A stretch of 64,000 nucleotides of DNA, taken from positions 62,001 through 126,000 of the forward strand of contig CAJTAL010000004.1 of assembly GCA_910574285.1 (NCBI GenBank), read 5' to 3'. The position numbers and the translations under genes are program-made. Within the stretch, counting starts at the first letter, position 1, and the number at the start of each line of letters is the position of its first letter. The DNA is from Lachnospiraceae bacterium. Its GTDB lineage: Bacteria > Bacillota > Clostridia > Lachnospirales > Lachnospiraceae. Shown here piece by piece: positions 44,586 to 52,144 of this stretch. The notes under the pieces were generated by a model that made no database searches, was not told the DNA's origin, and saw only the letters and a list, made by a program, of their open reading frames with translations.

Positions 44586-46256
44586 ATGAAAACAGATATC
44601 CAGATTGCACAGGAAGCGCAGATGGCGCATATCAGAGACGTGGCGGCGACGGTAGGGATTGGAGAAGAAGAGTTAGAGTTTTATGGGAAGTATAAGGCAA
44701 AATTATCCGATGATGTGTGGGAGCGGATCAAGGACAGACCGGATGGTAAGCTTGTGCTTGTAACTGCGATTAACCCGACTCCTGCAGGAGAAGGGAAGAC
44801 GACGACGACGGTAGGTCTTGGGCAGGCGCTTGCGAAGCTTGACAAGAGGGCGATCATTGCGCTTCGGGAACCTTCTCTTGGCCCATGCTTTGGGATTAAG
44901 GGCGGCGCGGCGGGAGGCGGTTACGCCCAGGTTGTGCCGATGGAAGATCTGAACCTTCATTTCACAGGAGATTTTCACGCGATTACTTCGGCAAATAATC
45001 TGCTTGCCGCTATGCTTGATAATCATATACAGCAGGGGAATGCGCTGCAGATTGATCCGAGACAGGTGGTGTGGAAACGCTGCCTGGATATGAACGACAG
45101 GAATCTGCGTAATATTGTAGTCGGGCTTGGCAATAAGATGGACGGTATGGTAAGAGAAGACCATTTTGTCATTACCGTGGCATCCGAGATCATGGCTATT
45201 CTTTGCCTGGCAGAGGATATCCGGGATCTTAAGAAACGTCTCGGGAAGATCATCGTTGCATATAATTTCAGCGGCGATCCGGTTACGGCGGAAGATCTTC
45301 ATGCCACAGGCGCTATGACGGCGCTGCTTAAGGATGCAATCAAGCCGAATCTGATACAGACATTGGAGCATACGCCGGCGCTTGTTCACGGCGGTCCTTT
45401 CGCAAATATCGCGCATGGGTGCAATAGTGTCAGAGCGACCCGGATGGCGCTGAAGCTGTGTGATATCACCGTGACGGAAGCCGGATTCGGCGCGGACTTA
45501 GGCGCGGAGAAGTTCCTGGATATCAAATGCCGGAAGGCAGGATTTAAGCCGGACGCCGTGGTTCTGGTTGCAACGGTCCGCGCTTTGAAATATAACGGAG
45601 GGGTTGCAAAAGAGGAGCTTGGGAATGAGAATCTGGAGGCGTTGGTCAAAGGAATCGTGAATCTGGAAAAACATATTGAAAATATCCAGAAGTATGGAGT
45701 TCCGGTTGTAGTAACTTTGAATTCTTTCGTATCGGATACAGAAGCGGAGAATGAGTATATCCGCCGGTTCTGTGAAGAGAAGGGGTGTGAATTCGCACTC
45801 TCTGAAGTATGGGAGAAAGGCGGCGAGGGCGGAATCGCTCTGGCAAAGAAAGTTCTGGATACTTTAGAACACAAGGAAAGCCATTTCCATACATTATATG
45901 AGGATGGTTTATCTCTGGAAGAGAAGATTGAGACAATCGCGAAAGAGATATACGGAGCAAGAGGCGTTGTCTATGAACCTGCGGCTAAGAAACAGTTGGC
46001 TAAAATAACATCTATGGGGTTTGGGGAATTACCGGTCTGTATGGCGAAGAATCAATACTCCCTGTCCGATGACGCGAAGAAGCTGGGGAGACCGGTAGAT
46101 TTCGATATTCATATCCGGGAGGTTTACGTCAGTGCAGGCGCAGGGTTTGTGGTTGCTCTTACAGGGGCGATCATGACGATGCCAGGTTTGCCGAAGGTTC
46201 CGGCCGCGAATGGAATCGACGTATCGGATGAGGGAAAGATTACCGGATTGTTTTAG
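44586..46256 (+). CDS. fhs: Formate-tetrahydrofolate ligase
   Basis: 556 residues. [20 protein letters not shown] near residue 64 is the ATP-binding loop; [38 protein letters not shown] and [19 protein letters not shown] are family hallmarks. It forms 10-formyl-THF from formate and ATP, serving purine synthesis, and the Wood-Ljungdahl methyl branch where that exists. AAAGGAAAAG precedes ATG 44586. No THF riboswitch is evident in the 62 bases before it. Confidence 0.97.
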   Translation: MKTDIQIAQEAQMAHIRDVAATVGIGEEELEFYGKYKAKLSDDVWERIKDRPDGKLVLVTAINPTPAGEGKTTTTVGLGQALAKLDKRAIIALREPSLGPCFGIKGGAAGGGYAQVVPMEDLNLHFTGDFHAITSANNLLAAMLDNHIQQGNALQIDPRQVVWKRCLDMNDRNLRNIVVGLGNKMDGMVREDHFVITVASEIMAILCLAEDIRDLKKRLGKIIVAYNFSGDPVTAEDLHATGAMTALLKDAIKPNLIQTLEHTPALVHGGPFANIAHGCNSVRATRMALKLCDITVTEAGFGADLGAEKFLDIKCRKAGFKPDAVVLVATVRALKYNGGVAKEELGNENLEALVKGIVNLEKHIENIQKYGVPVVVTLNSFVSDTEAENEYIRRFCEEKGCEFALSEVWEKGGEGGIALAKKVLDTLEHKESHFHTLYEDGLSLEEKIETIAKEIYGARGVVYEPAAKKQLAKITSMGFGELPVCMAKNQYSLSDDAKKLGRPVDFDIHIREVYVSAGAGFVVALTGAIMTMPGLPKVPAANGIDVSDEGKITGLF

Positions 46257-46275
46257 TATGGGAGGTTTTCTATAG

Positions 46276-47661
46276 ATGAAGTGCGGATATTGCGGACATG
46301 AGATACCAGAAGGAAAGTTATATTGTGAAAAATGTGGTAGGGAAGTCTGCATTGTTCCTGACTATAATCCGTTGGAAGATATGCTTACTCAGCAGATAAG
46401 GGGAGCGATTACCGGCGGCGACGGGTATGAAGACTATCTGGAGTATGACGCCGGAAGAGAGAGGGATCCGGGAAGAAGGAGTACTGTACGTGATGTAAGG
46501 AGCGGAACCGGGCGGAATACCGGAGGGGTGAGCCGGAGTACCAGCCGTGATGTAAGAGGCGGGACCGGGCGGAATACCGGAGGGGTGAGCCGGAGTACCA
46601 GCCGCGACGTAAGGGGCGGGACCGGGCGGAATACCGGAGGGCTTAACCGGAGTACCAGCCGTGATGTAAGGGGAAATGCCGGCAGGAATTACACCGAGAA
46701 TCTTCAGGAGCGGGAGAGAAAGCGCAGACAGGCAGAACGCAGGAAAGCAAGGAGACGCATGCGGCTGGGATGCCTTTTTATGATCTTTATTTTGTTGGCT
46801 GCAATCATCGGCTCCGGGATTACTCTATATATGAATTCTTATAAGGGGTTTGTCGACAGAGGGAATAAATCATTAAGAGCAGGGGCGTATAATGAGGCGA
46901 TCGATTTTTTTGAGAGAGCGATTCAAAAAGATGAGACAAAGGCAGACGCATATATAGGTTTGTCGCAGATTTATATTGCGAAGAATGATCTTGGATGGGC
47001 GGAATCTATTTTCCAGGAGGCGATTAAGAAGCAGCCGGAGAATGCAGACATCTATGAAGCATATGTTAAGTTTTATATGGACACAGATCAAAAGGCAAAG
47101 ATTCCGCATCTTCTGGAAGATGTAGATGATAAAGTGGCAGAGCTGCTTGCCGGTTATATTATAGAAAAACCGAAATTCAGCCTGGATGACAGCGAGACTT
47201 TTGAAGACGTACAGGAGCTGACGCTGACAGCGCAGGACGGCTGTAAGATTTATTATACGGATGACGGTGAAGAAGCGACAATACGGAGCAAAGAGTACAC
47301 GGAGCCGCTCCAGATAGAGGAGGGCGAAAATGTAATCTCGGCGATTGCCGTTGATGAAAAAGGGGTGCCGAGTCTGCTGGCGAAGAAGACATATATAGTT
47401 GAATTGCCGATCGTGGACGCACCGGCAGTATCGCCGTCCACAGGACAGTATAATTCTCCGGTTCAGATTGAAGTCAAAGTACCGGACGGTTATGAAGCAT
47501 ATTATACTACCACGGGCGAGGAACCGACTACGGCGTCAAATAAGTACACGGAACCGATTGATATGCCGGAAGGAGAGACTCTGTTTAAGGTGATACTCGT
47601 GAATGCAAAGGGACGCATGAGCGGGGTAACCACCAGAAATTATGTGTTAGAGACGGAATAA
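46276..47661 (+). CDS. Zinc-ribbon membrane protein with TPR and chitobiase-like domains
   Basis: 461 residues in distinct parts: a zinc ribbon (MKCGYCGHEIPEGKLYCEKC), a basic Gly/Arg/Ser repeat region (about 70-140, three 19-residue units GGTGRNTGGVSRSTSRDVR), a membrane segment (LGCLFMIFILLAAIIGSGI, about 174-192), TPR-like helices (AYNEAIDFFERAIQKDETK, about 205-290), and two chitobiase C-terminal-like beta domains (CKIYYTDDGEEATIRSKEYT; YEAYYTTTGEEPTTASNKYT). The ribbon and repeats should face the cytoplasm and the rest the outside. A role in sensing or binding cell-wall glycans is inference. Confidence 0.75.
   Translation: MKCGYCGHEIPEGKLYCEKCGREVCIVPDYNPLEDMLTQQIRGAITGGDGYEDYLEYDAGRERDPGRRSTVRDVRSGTGRNTGGVSRSTSRDVRGGTGRNTGGVSRSTSRDVRGGTGRNTGGLNRSTSRDVRGNAGRNYTENLQERERKRRQAERRKARRRMRLGCLFMIFILLAAIIGSGITLYMNSYKGFVDRGNKSLRAGAYNEAIDFFERAIQKDETKADAYIGLSQIYIAKNDLGWAESIFQEAIKKQPENADIYEAYVKFYMDTDQKAKIPHLLEDVDDKVAELLAGYIIEKPKFSLDDSETFEDVQELTLTAQDGCKIYYTDDGEEATIRSKEYTEPLQIEEGENVISAIAVDEKGVPSLLAKKTYIVELPIVDAPAVSPSTGQYNSPVQIEVKVPDGYEAYYTTTGEEPTTASNKYTEPIDMPEGETLFKVILVNAKGRMSGVTTRNYVLETE
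46505..46675 (+). repeat. Three tandem 57-bp repeats inside the zinc-ribbon gene
   Basis: Units at 46505-46561, 46562-46618 and 46619-46675 begin with (G)ACCGGGCGGAATACCGG and differ at only a few positions, mostly silent or in the last copy (GGLNR for GGVSR). A partial degenerate copy precedes them from about 46480. Each unit encodes 19 residues, so copy number can change without breaking the frame. Confidence 0.9.
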
Positions 47662-47684
47662 TCAAAAGACTTTTGAGACACGGG

Positions 47685-47767
47685 CAGTCCGGAGCAGTTT
47701 TTTCGGAGCAGACATTAGGGTTGTTGTCCAGTCTGTTTGAAAGAACTGTTCCGGACTGTCGTTTTTT
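47685..47767 (+). terminator. Terminator after the zinc-ribbon gene
   Basis: CAGTCCGGAGCAGTT (47685-47699) pairs with AACTGTTCCGGACTG (47744-47758), 14 of 15 positions, over a 44-base loop, then CGTTTTTT. The minus-strand gene ends at 47798. Confidence 0.75.
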
Positions 47768-47797
47768 AGACATTTGTGCAGCTTTTCAGGCGGATTT

Positions 47798-48073
47798 TTA
47801 TTTCTTCATATAAGTTGAAACCATCCGGACCATATTTTCAATCTGGTCCTGTTCTTCCTTTGATTTGCCTTCTTTCAGGACGGAAAGCACCAGCGAAAAT
47901 TCATCCGGTGTAAACTGTATTCCTTTTTTGTTTGCATTTGTGATCAGGGCCATCATGATGGGTGCGAGAGCTTTTCCGCTTTTTCCTTGTGTCTGTGCGG
48001 CTGCAGTCCGGATCAGTTCCATCTTGATGGGGTCCATATTCTGCATCGCGGGATTATTCATCCATTCATTCAT
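47798..48073 (-). CDS. Small hypothetical protein
   Basis: 91 residues, Met- and Lys-rich, probably all-helical: MNEWMNNPAMQNMDPIKMEL, then GKSGKALAPIMMALITNANK and a C-terminal helix ending YMKK. No family recognised. Its ATG overlaps the end of the upstream gene by 8 bases with AAAGGAG (48079-48085) before it, so the two are translated together and may form a complex. Confidence 0.7.
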   Translation of the reverse strand: MNEWMNNPAMQNMDPIKMELIRTAAAQTQGKSGKALAPIMMALITNANKKGIQFTPDEFSLVLSVLKEGKSKEEQDQIENMVRMVSTYMKK

Positions 48074-48539
48074 CGTCAGATTCTCCTTTCTTTTTGCCCG
48101 GATCGGGCGTATTCAGTTCATTTTCAAACATTGCATTGTACATGTCAAACATATCCTGCTGTTCGGGGCTCAGCATACCTTTCATCAGGTCCAGGGGGTT
48201 GATGTCCTGGTGTTCCTGATCGGAAGTGTCTGACATGGCCTGCATATTCTGAACCATTTCCATCATATTCATCATGCCTGACATTTGTTCCATCATTTCT
48301 TTTTCCGCAGGACTCATATATGGTTTCAGTCCGTTCAGTATATCCCTGGGCTGTGGATTGGAAGTGAAACCCTGGAAATACTCCATGGCATGGCGCAGCT
48401 CCAGGTATTTGATATAGATTCCAAGGAAGCGCTGCATGGAGGATGGAATATATGGGAGCAGAAGCTTTAGTGTATACAGAAAAGGCGGAGTGATCAGGCT
48501 GTCAAATGGTGTCATGGGTTTCGGAGGATTTTGTTCCAT
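48066..48539 (-). CDS. Met-rich hypothetical protein
   Basis: 157 residues. An N-terminal FDSLITPPFLYTLKLLLPYI stretch could contact the membrane; the middle has YMSPAEKEMMEQMSGMMNMM and the tail is acidic and Met-rich (LSPEQQDMFDMYNAMFENEL). GGGAG lies 7 bases before ATG 48539. It has 16 or more methionines, which is unusual. No family or function recognised; it is coupled to the 91-residue gene downstream. Confidence 0.7.
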   Translation of the reverse strand: MEQNPPKPMTPFDSLITPPFLYTLKLLLPYIPSSMQRFLGIYIKYLELRHAMEYFQGFTSNPQPRDILNGLKPYMSPAEKEMMEQMSGMMNMMEMVQNMQAMSDTSDQEHQDINPLDLMKGMLSPEQQDMFDMYNAMFENELNTPDPGKKKGESDDE

Positions 48540-48665
48540 ATGCGCTCCCTGAAATAACGTTGTAAATATATATGACGGCGGAATGGATTTTATGAGATAT
48601 GGAAAAACTAAATGTGAAATGATTCATATATTATTATGGTAAGAGAAAGGAAGGAGGGGACAGAT

Positions 48666-48818
48666 ATGGACAGAAAGCTGATCATAGACGGGAACGCGGT
48701 ATATGAGATCGACGAGAATTGTATGCTTAAGAAACAGATGGAAGGAAAAGAGGCAGATCAAAGAACAGAAGAGAAAGAGGAGAAATTGAATATCTACAAA
48801 ATGAAGAGGACGGAGTGA
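48666..48818 (+). CDS. Small hypothetical protein
   Basis: 50 residues from ATG 48666 with GGAGGGG (48653-48659) upstream: MDRKLIIDGNAVYEIDENCM followed by a Lys/Glu-rich tail. The strong binding site and clear start argue for a real gene. Function unknown; the hairpin at 48808-48830 ends it. Confidence 0.6.
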   Translation: MDRKLIIDGNAVYEIDENCMLKKQMEGKEADQRTEEKEEKLNIYKMKRTE

Positions 48819-48830
48819 TATACTCCGTCC
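48808..48830. terminator. Hairpin shared by two convergent small genes
   Basis: GGACGGAGT (48808-48816) and ACTCCGTCC (48822-48830) form a perfect 9-bp stem overlapping the end of the plus-strand gene. T-tracts are poor on both sides, so termination strength is uncertain. Confidence 0.55.
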
Positions 48831-48845
48831 CCTTGTATAGGTGAA

Positions 48846-49100
48846 TTAGCATCCGCAGTCAAAACCGCCGCATCCGTTGCCGCCCATGCCGCCGCAGCAG
48901 AAGAGCAGAAGGATGATCCACAGACAACTGTCATTGCCGCAACCGCCGCCGAAGTTGCTTCCGCATCCGCCGCAGCAGAAGAGCAGAAGGATGATCCACA
49001 GGCAGCTATTGTTGCCAAAGCCACATCCGCACCCACATTCTCCGCCGGTTCTTCCGGATTCACATCCGCATCCACAGTTTGTAGCACTTAAATCGCTCAT
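48846..49100 (-). CDS. Gly/Cys-rich small protein with duplicated hydrophobic motif
   Basis: 84 residues from ATG 49100, with GGAGG 8 bases upstream; an upstream in-frame ATG (49115) overlaps that site. After SDLSATNCGCGCES and a GGECGCGCGFG stretch, the block NSCLWIILLLFCCGG occurs twice (second copy DSCLWIILLLFCCGG), separated by a Gly/Cys linker, and the protein ends FDCGC. Cysteine is about 20% of residues. Similar short Gly-rich proteins with one hydrophobic core (YjcZ/SscA type) belong to spore coat assembly in Firmicutes; a spore or envelope role is inference. Confidence 0.7.
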   Translation of the reverse strand: MSDLSATNCGCGCESGRTGGECGCGCGFGNNSCLWIILLLFCCGGCGSNFGGGCGNDSCLWIILLLFCCGGMGGNGCGGFDCGC

Positions 49101-49177
49101 TTTAAAATCCTCCATTTTTGATGTTTACAGTACATAATATGCGGAGGGCGAAGATGTGTGAGCAGAAAAAAATATTT

Positions 49178-49813
49178 TTATATATTTACCAGCCTCTTAA
49201 TTGAGTGTTGATAGCGGAAGGAATTCTTTTGGAGTTTCAGTTTATCCAGGGCCGGCAGGTTTTCTTTGGCATAATTATCATAGAGTGTCAGGAGATATGA
49301 AACCGTGTAATTTCTGTGCTGGAACCAGGTAAAGAGAAGCCAGTTCATAATATCAGGATACCAGTAACGCTCCGGGATGGAAGCCTCCTGAAGCAGGAGC
49401 ACATGTTCGGCAGCCTGTACAGACAACTGTGTCAGTTCATCCGCACGGTTTCTGTTCCTGAAAAGCGGTTCGCATTCCTGGATGATATCATACAGGTCGT
49501 TAGCAGCTTTCCAGTATGCGACAAAAGCAGGTGTAGATTCGTCAGGAGTTTCTTCCATATTATGAAGATCAAAAGTCTGCATCACCGGGCGGTTCTTTCT
49601 GATGGTCCAATCATATTCAGAACGCTTGTCAGGGTTGGAGAGTACACGGTATGCTTCCAGGATTTCCTGCATCTGTTCCGTCGTGTCGATTCCGTTTTTA
49701 ATATTGACATCCGGATGATACTTTTTAGCCAGTTCATTTTTAGCGGCTGTAATATCTTCTAAGGATGCTTTTTCTGAAACGCCTAATATATCGTAATAAT
49801 TTTTATTTTCCAT
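49178..49813 (-). CDS. J-domain protein
   Basis: 211 residues. Residues 5-72 are a J-domain: NYYDILGVSEKASLEDITAA, then KYHPDVN with the HPD motif that stimulates Hsp70, and AYRVLSNPDKRSEYDW. The remaining 140 residues are helical, Tyr- and Glu-rich and not recognised; no zinc-finger or G/F region is present, so it is a class C co-chaperone with a private client domain. GGAGGA lies upstream of ATG 49813. Confidence 0.85.
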   Translation of the reverse strand: MENKNYYDILGVSEKASLEDITAAKNELAKKYHPDVNIKNGIDTTEQMQEILEAYRVLSNPDKRSEYDWTIRKNRPVMQTFDLHNMEETPDESTPAFVAYWKAANDLYDIIQECEPLFRNRNRADELTQLSVQAAEHVLLLQEASIPERYWYPDIMNWLLFTWFQHRNYTVSYLLTLYDNYAKENLPALDKLKLQKNSFRYQHSIKRLVNI

Positions 49814-49892
49814 ACTATCCTCCAGTTACTCATATATGGACGCAAACAATATTATTCTACGACAATTCAGCGGAGAAATCAATCACAATAAG

Positions 49893-49920
49893 AAAAGTAA
49901 TCTGCCAAAAGTAATCTGCC
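49893..49920. repeat. 14-bp perfect tandem duplication
   Basis: AAAAGTAATCTGCC occurs at 49893-49906 and 49907-49920. The first 11 bases recur at 51992-52002 beyond the subtilase gene, in the same orientation. Confidence 0.7.
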
Positions 49921-49936
49921 AAAGTATTGTGCCGGA

Positions 49937-50923
49937 TTAGCCCCATTGCGTTCCAACCCCTGCTTTGAGAGCTTTTTCATAGATTGTCCTGGCAGTAACT
50001 AGATCCTGAGCCCCGACACCCACCGTCTCATATACGATGATTTCGTCGTCGTTCTCCCTTCCGGTCAGATTCCCCTTGATTACGTCTCCGATATCGCCGG
50101 TGAAGTCGTCTTCGGTGATGAGGCCTTCTTCTAATGGCAGCAGGATATCGCCGGATTCTGAGAGGACGGCTTCCTTAGAATCGAAATAGATCTTGGAGGC
50201 TCTCGGCAGTATCGCAGGGTCCATCTCCTGCATATGGTGCTGGTATGCGCCTACACAGCTTATAGTACATCCTTTTTTGATTTTTGTTCCGTCGAATACG
50301 GGTTTGGAAGAAGGGGTAACGGTGATCAGAAGATCGGCGTCGTCGATAGCTTCATCGGAAGATCTGACTGCCGTAATCTTCGTGCCGTAGGATTCTAATT
50401 CTTTCTGCATCTGTTCGGCAAAACGGACTGTCCTTTCGTAGTTCATGTCGTATACCCGTACTTCTTCTAGTTTTCGAACGGCAATCATCGCTTCTAGCTG
50501 CGTAGGGGCCTGTCCTCCGGTTCCGATAAGCGCTCCAATCCGGCAGTCCTTCTTTGCCAGCAGTTCGAAGGCCACGCCGGAGGACGCGCCTGTCCGAAGC
50601 TGCGTCACGTAAGTCCCGTCGAGGACCGCGGTTACGACGCCTGTCTTTCCGTCGATCAGAAGAACCTGTGCGGGCGACGAGGGCAGGCCGTTGTCTATGT
50701 TGTGCGGAAAGATGTTGACCGTCTTTAATGACGCCGTATCCATCTCTTCTATATAAGCGGGCATGAAGAGAAAGCAGCCGTCATATCTGGGGGCCTGGAT
50801 CTTTGTGCGTAGAGGTGAATCACATTTTCCCTCTGATACAAGTGTAAATGCTTTCTTGTCAGCCTCGACGGCGTCTTGGATGGTAAATACTTTTTTGATG
50901 TCTTCTCTTGATAAAAGTAACAT
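49937..50923 (-). CDS. Ornithine cyclodeaminase / mu-crystallin family protein
   Basis: 328 residues from ATG 50923, with AAAGGAGA 5 bases upstream. FPHNIDNGLPSSPAQVLLID, TGASSGVAFELLAKKDCRI and the Rossmann motif ALIGTGGQAPTQLEAM define the family; SCVGAYQHHMQEMDP and GDIGDVIKGNLTGR follow. Members include ornithine cyclodeaminase, alanine dehydrogenase and ketimine reductases, so the substrate is open. It diverges from a subtilase gene. Confidence 0.85.
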   Translation of the reverse strand: MLLLSREDIKKVFTIQDAVEADKKAFTLVSEGKCDSPLRTKIQAPRYDGCFLFMPAYIEEMDTASLKTVNIFPHNIDNGLPSSPAQVLLIDGKTGVVTAVLDGTYVTQLRTGASSGVAFELLAKKDCRIGALIGTGGQAPTQLEAMIAVRKLEEVRVYDMNYERTVRFAEQMQKELESYGTKITAVRSSDEAIDDADLLITVTPSSKPVFDGTKIKKGCTISCVGAYQHHMQEMDPAILPRASKIYFDSKEAVLSESGDILLPLEEGLITEDDFTGDIGDVIKGNLTGRENDDEIIVYETVGVGAQDLVTARTIYEKALKAGVGTQWG

Positions 50924-50979
50924 GATTTTCTCCTTTCTGTTTTCCTGACCGGGATCTGGCAACCGCGTCCGGTGCAGGA

Positions 50980-51004
50980 ATGTGCCGGGGCACATCTTTT
51001 TTTT
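50980..51004 (+). terminator. Rightward terminator-like hairpin upstream of the subtilase gene
   Basis: ATGTGCC (50980-50986) and GGCACAT (50989-50995) form a stem with a 2-base loop, then C and eight T. It repeats the core of the alr terminator. No plus-strand gene lies just upstream, so it may stop antisense or read-through transcription, or act as a 5' hairpin of the minus-strand cyclodeaminase message. Confidence 0.6.
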
Positions 51005-51013
51005 ATTATAGCA
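51005..51013 (-). promoter_or_regulatory. Extended -10 promoter of the cyclodeaminase gene
   Basis: On the minus strand TGCTATAAT (51013-51005) is an extended -10 element; no strong -35 is seen. Transcription would start just before the hairpin at 50980-50995. Confidence 0.5.
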
Positions 51014-51095
51014 AATATTCCGTGGGTTGATAAGTGTGATTTATACACAAAAAAGGCGTGTCCGGAATATTCTGGATAAAAAAGGATATTTTTTG

Positions 51096-51992
51096 ATGAA
51101 TAGAGTGAAGCAGCAGATCCATTACTGGTGTGACGATACCAGAACGGGGAGGGTGACGGGCCGAAAAACCGCGGTCGCAGTTTTAGATACAGGTTTGGCG
51201 AACCATCCTGATTTGAGAGGAAGGGTTCTTGCTTTCCGGGACTGTGTCAACGGCCGGAGCGGGCTGTATGACGACAGCGGACACGGTACGCATGTGGGCG
51301 GCATTATCGCAGGAAACGGGAGCCTGTCCCGGGGAATGTTAAGCGGTATGGCTCCGGAGACAGGGATTGTGGCGGTCAAGGTTCTGGACGCAGGCGGAGA
51401 AGGAAGCGTCGAACAGATCCTGGAAGGTATCAGGTGGATCCGTAAGAATCACAGGCGTTATGGGATACGGATTGTCAATTTGTCGGTAGGGGCAAGAAAG
51501 GATCTGGATAAGAAAAAAGAAGACTGCCTGGTAGAGGCGGTAGAGGAATTGTGGGACAGAGGACTCGTCGTGATAGTCTCGGCAGGCAACTATGGTCCGG
51601 AAAAAGGCAGTATAGCCGTGCCTGGAAACAGCAGGAAGGTCATTACGGTAGGGGCTTTGGAAGAACCGGGAATGAAGAACGGATGTTCCGGAAACGGACC
51701 GACAAAGCAGTGTATCGTGAAACCAGAGGTAATAGCCCCAGGCTACCGTATCCTTTCCTGCAACAGCCGTTATCCAGGGAACAGGAGCGCTTATATCAGA
51801 AAGAGTGGGACATCTATGGCAACGCCTGTAGTATCAGGAGCGGCGGCTCTTTTCATTTCCAAATATCCGGAGACACGGAATGTGGAATTAAAACTCAGGT
51901 TCCGGGAAACCTGTGACCGCATGCCGGAAGATATGCGGCATGGATGGGGATGTGTCAGAATCGATCGTTTATTAGACAGCGAAAAAGTCTGA
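51096..51992 (+). CDS. Subtilisin-like serine protease (S8), apparently cytoplasmic
   Basis: 298 residues from ATG 51096, with AAAGGAT upstream. The triad is intact: AVLDTGL (D31), DSGHGTHVGGI (H63) and SGTSMATPVVSGAA near residue 260; the oxyanion asparagine is in VIVSAGNYGPE. No signal peptide or propeptide precedes the catalytic domain, so it resembles intracellular subtilases (IspA-like or AprX-like) rather than secreted ones. Substrate unknown. It diverges from the cyclodeaminase gene. Confidence 0.9.
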   Translation: MNRVKQQIHYWCDDTRTGRVTGRKTAVAVLDTGLANHPDLRGRVLAFRDCVNGRSGLYDDSGHGTHVGGIIAGNGSLSRGMLSGMAPETGIVAVKVLDAGGEGSVEQILEGIRWIRKNHRRYGIRIVNLSVGARKDLDKKKEDCLVEAVEELWDRGLVVIVSAGNYGPEKGSIAVPGNSRKVITVGALEEPGMKNGCSGNGPTKQCIVKPEVIAPGYRILSCNSRYPGNRSAYIRKSGTSMATPVVSGAAALFISKYPETRNVELKLRFRETCDRMPEDMRHGWGCVRIDRLLDSEKV

Positions 51993-52079
51993 AAAGTAAT
52001 CTAAAAAGTAACTTTAAATCCAACCTTGTCTCTGTATCTTTTTTATGATAAGATAAGGAACATGGCAGATAGAAGAGTC

Positions 52080-52116
52080 CATTGTCTGCTGAAAGTAATT
52101 TAAGCGGCAGACAATG
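52080..52116 (+). promoter_or_regulatory. Leader hairpin before glnS
   Basis: CATTGTCTGCTG (52080-52091) pairs with CGGCAGACAATG (52105-52116), with one U-G pair, over a 13-base loop, 19 bases before GGAGGGG. It has neither the AGGGTGG T-box sequence nor a T-run, so it is not a T-box or classical terminator. Confidence 0.5.
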
Positions 52117-52144
52117 AAATATAGTGTTTTGAAGGAGGGGCAAT

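Noticed and set aside
46505-46675. CRISPR-like regular repeats
   Set aside because: The 57-bp units are contiguous with no spacers and lie in frame inside a gene; they are coding tandem repeats.
52003-52144. T-box riboswitch before glnS
   Set aside because: No AGGGTGG-type sequence and no terminator/antiterminator pair; only a simple hairpin is present.
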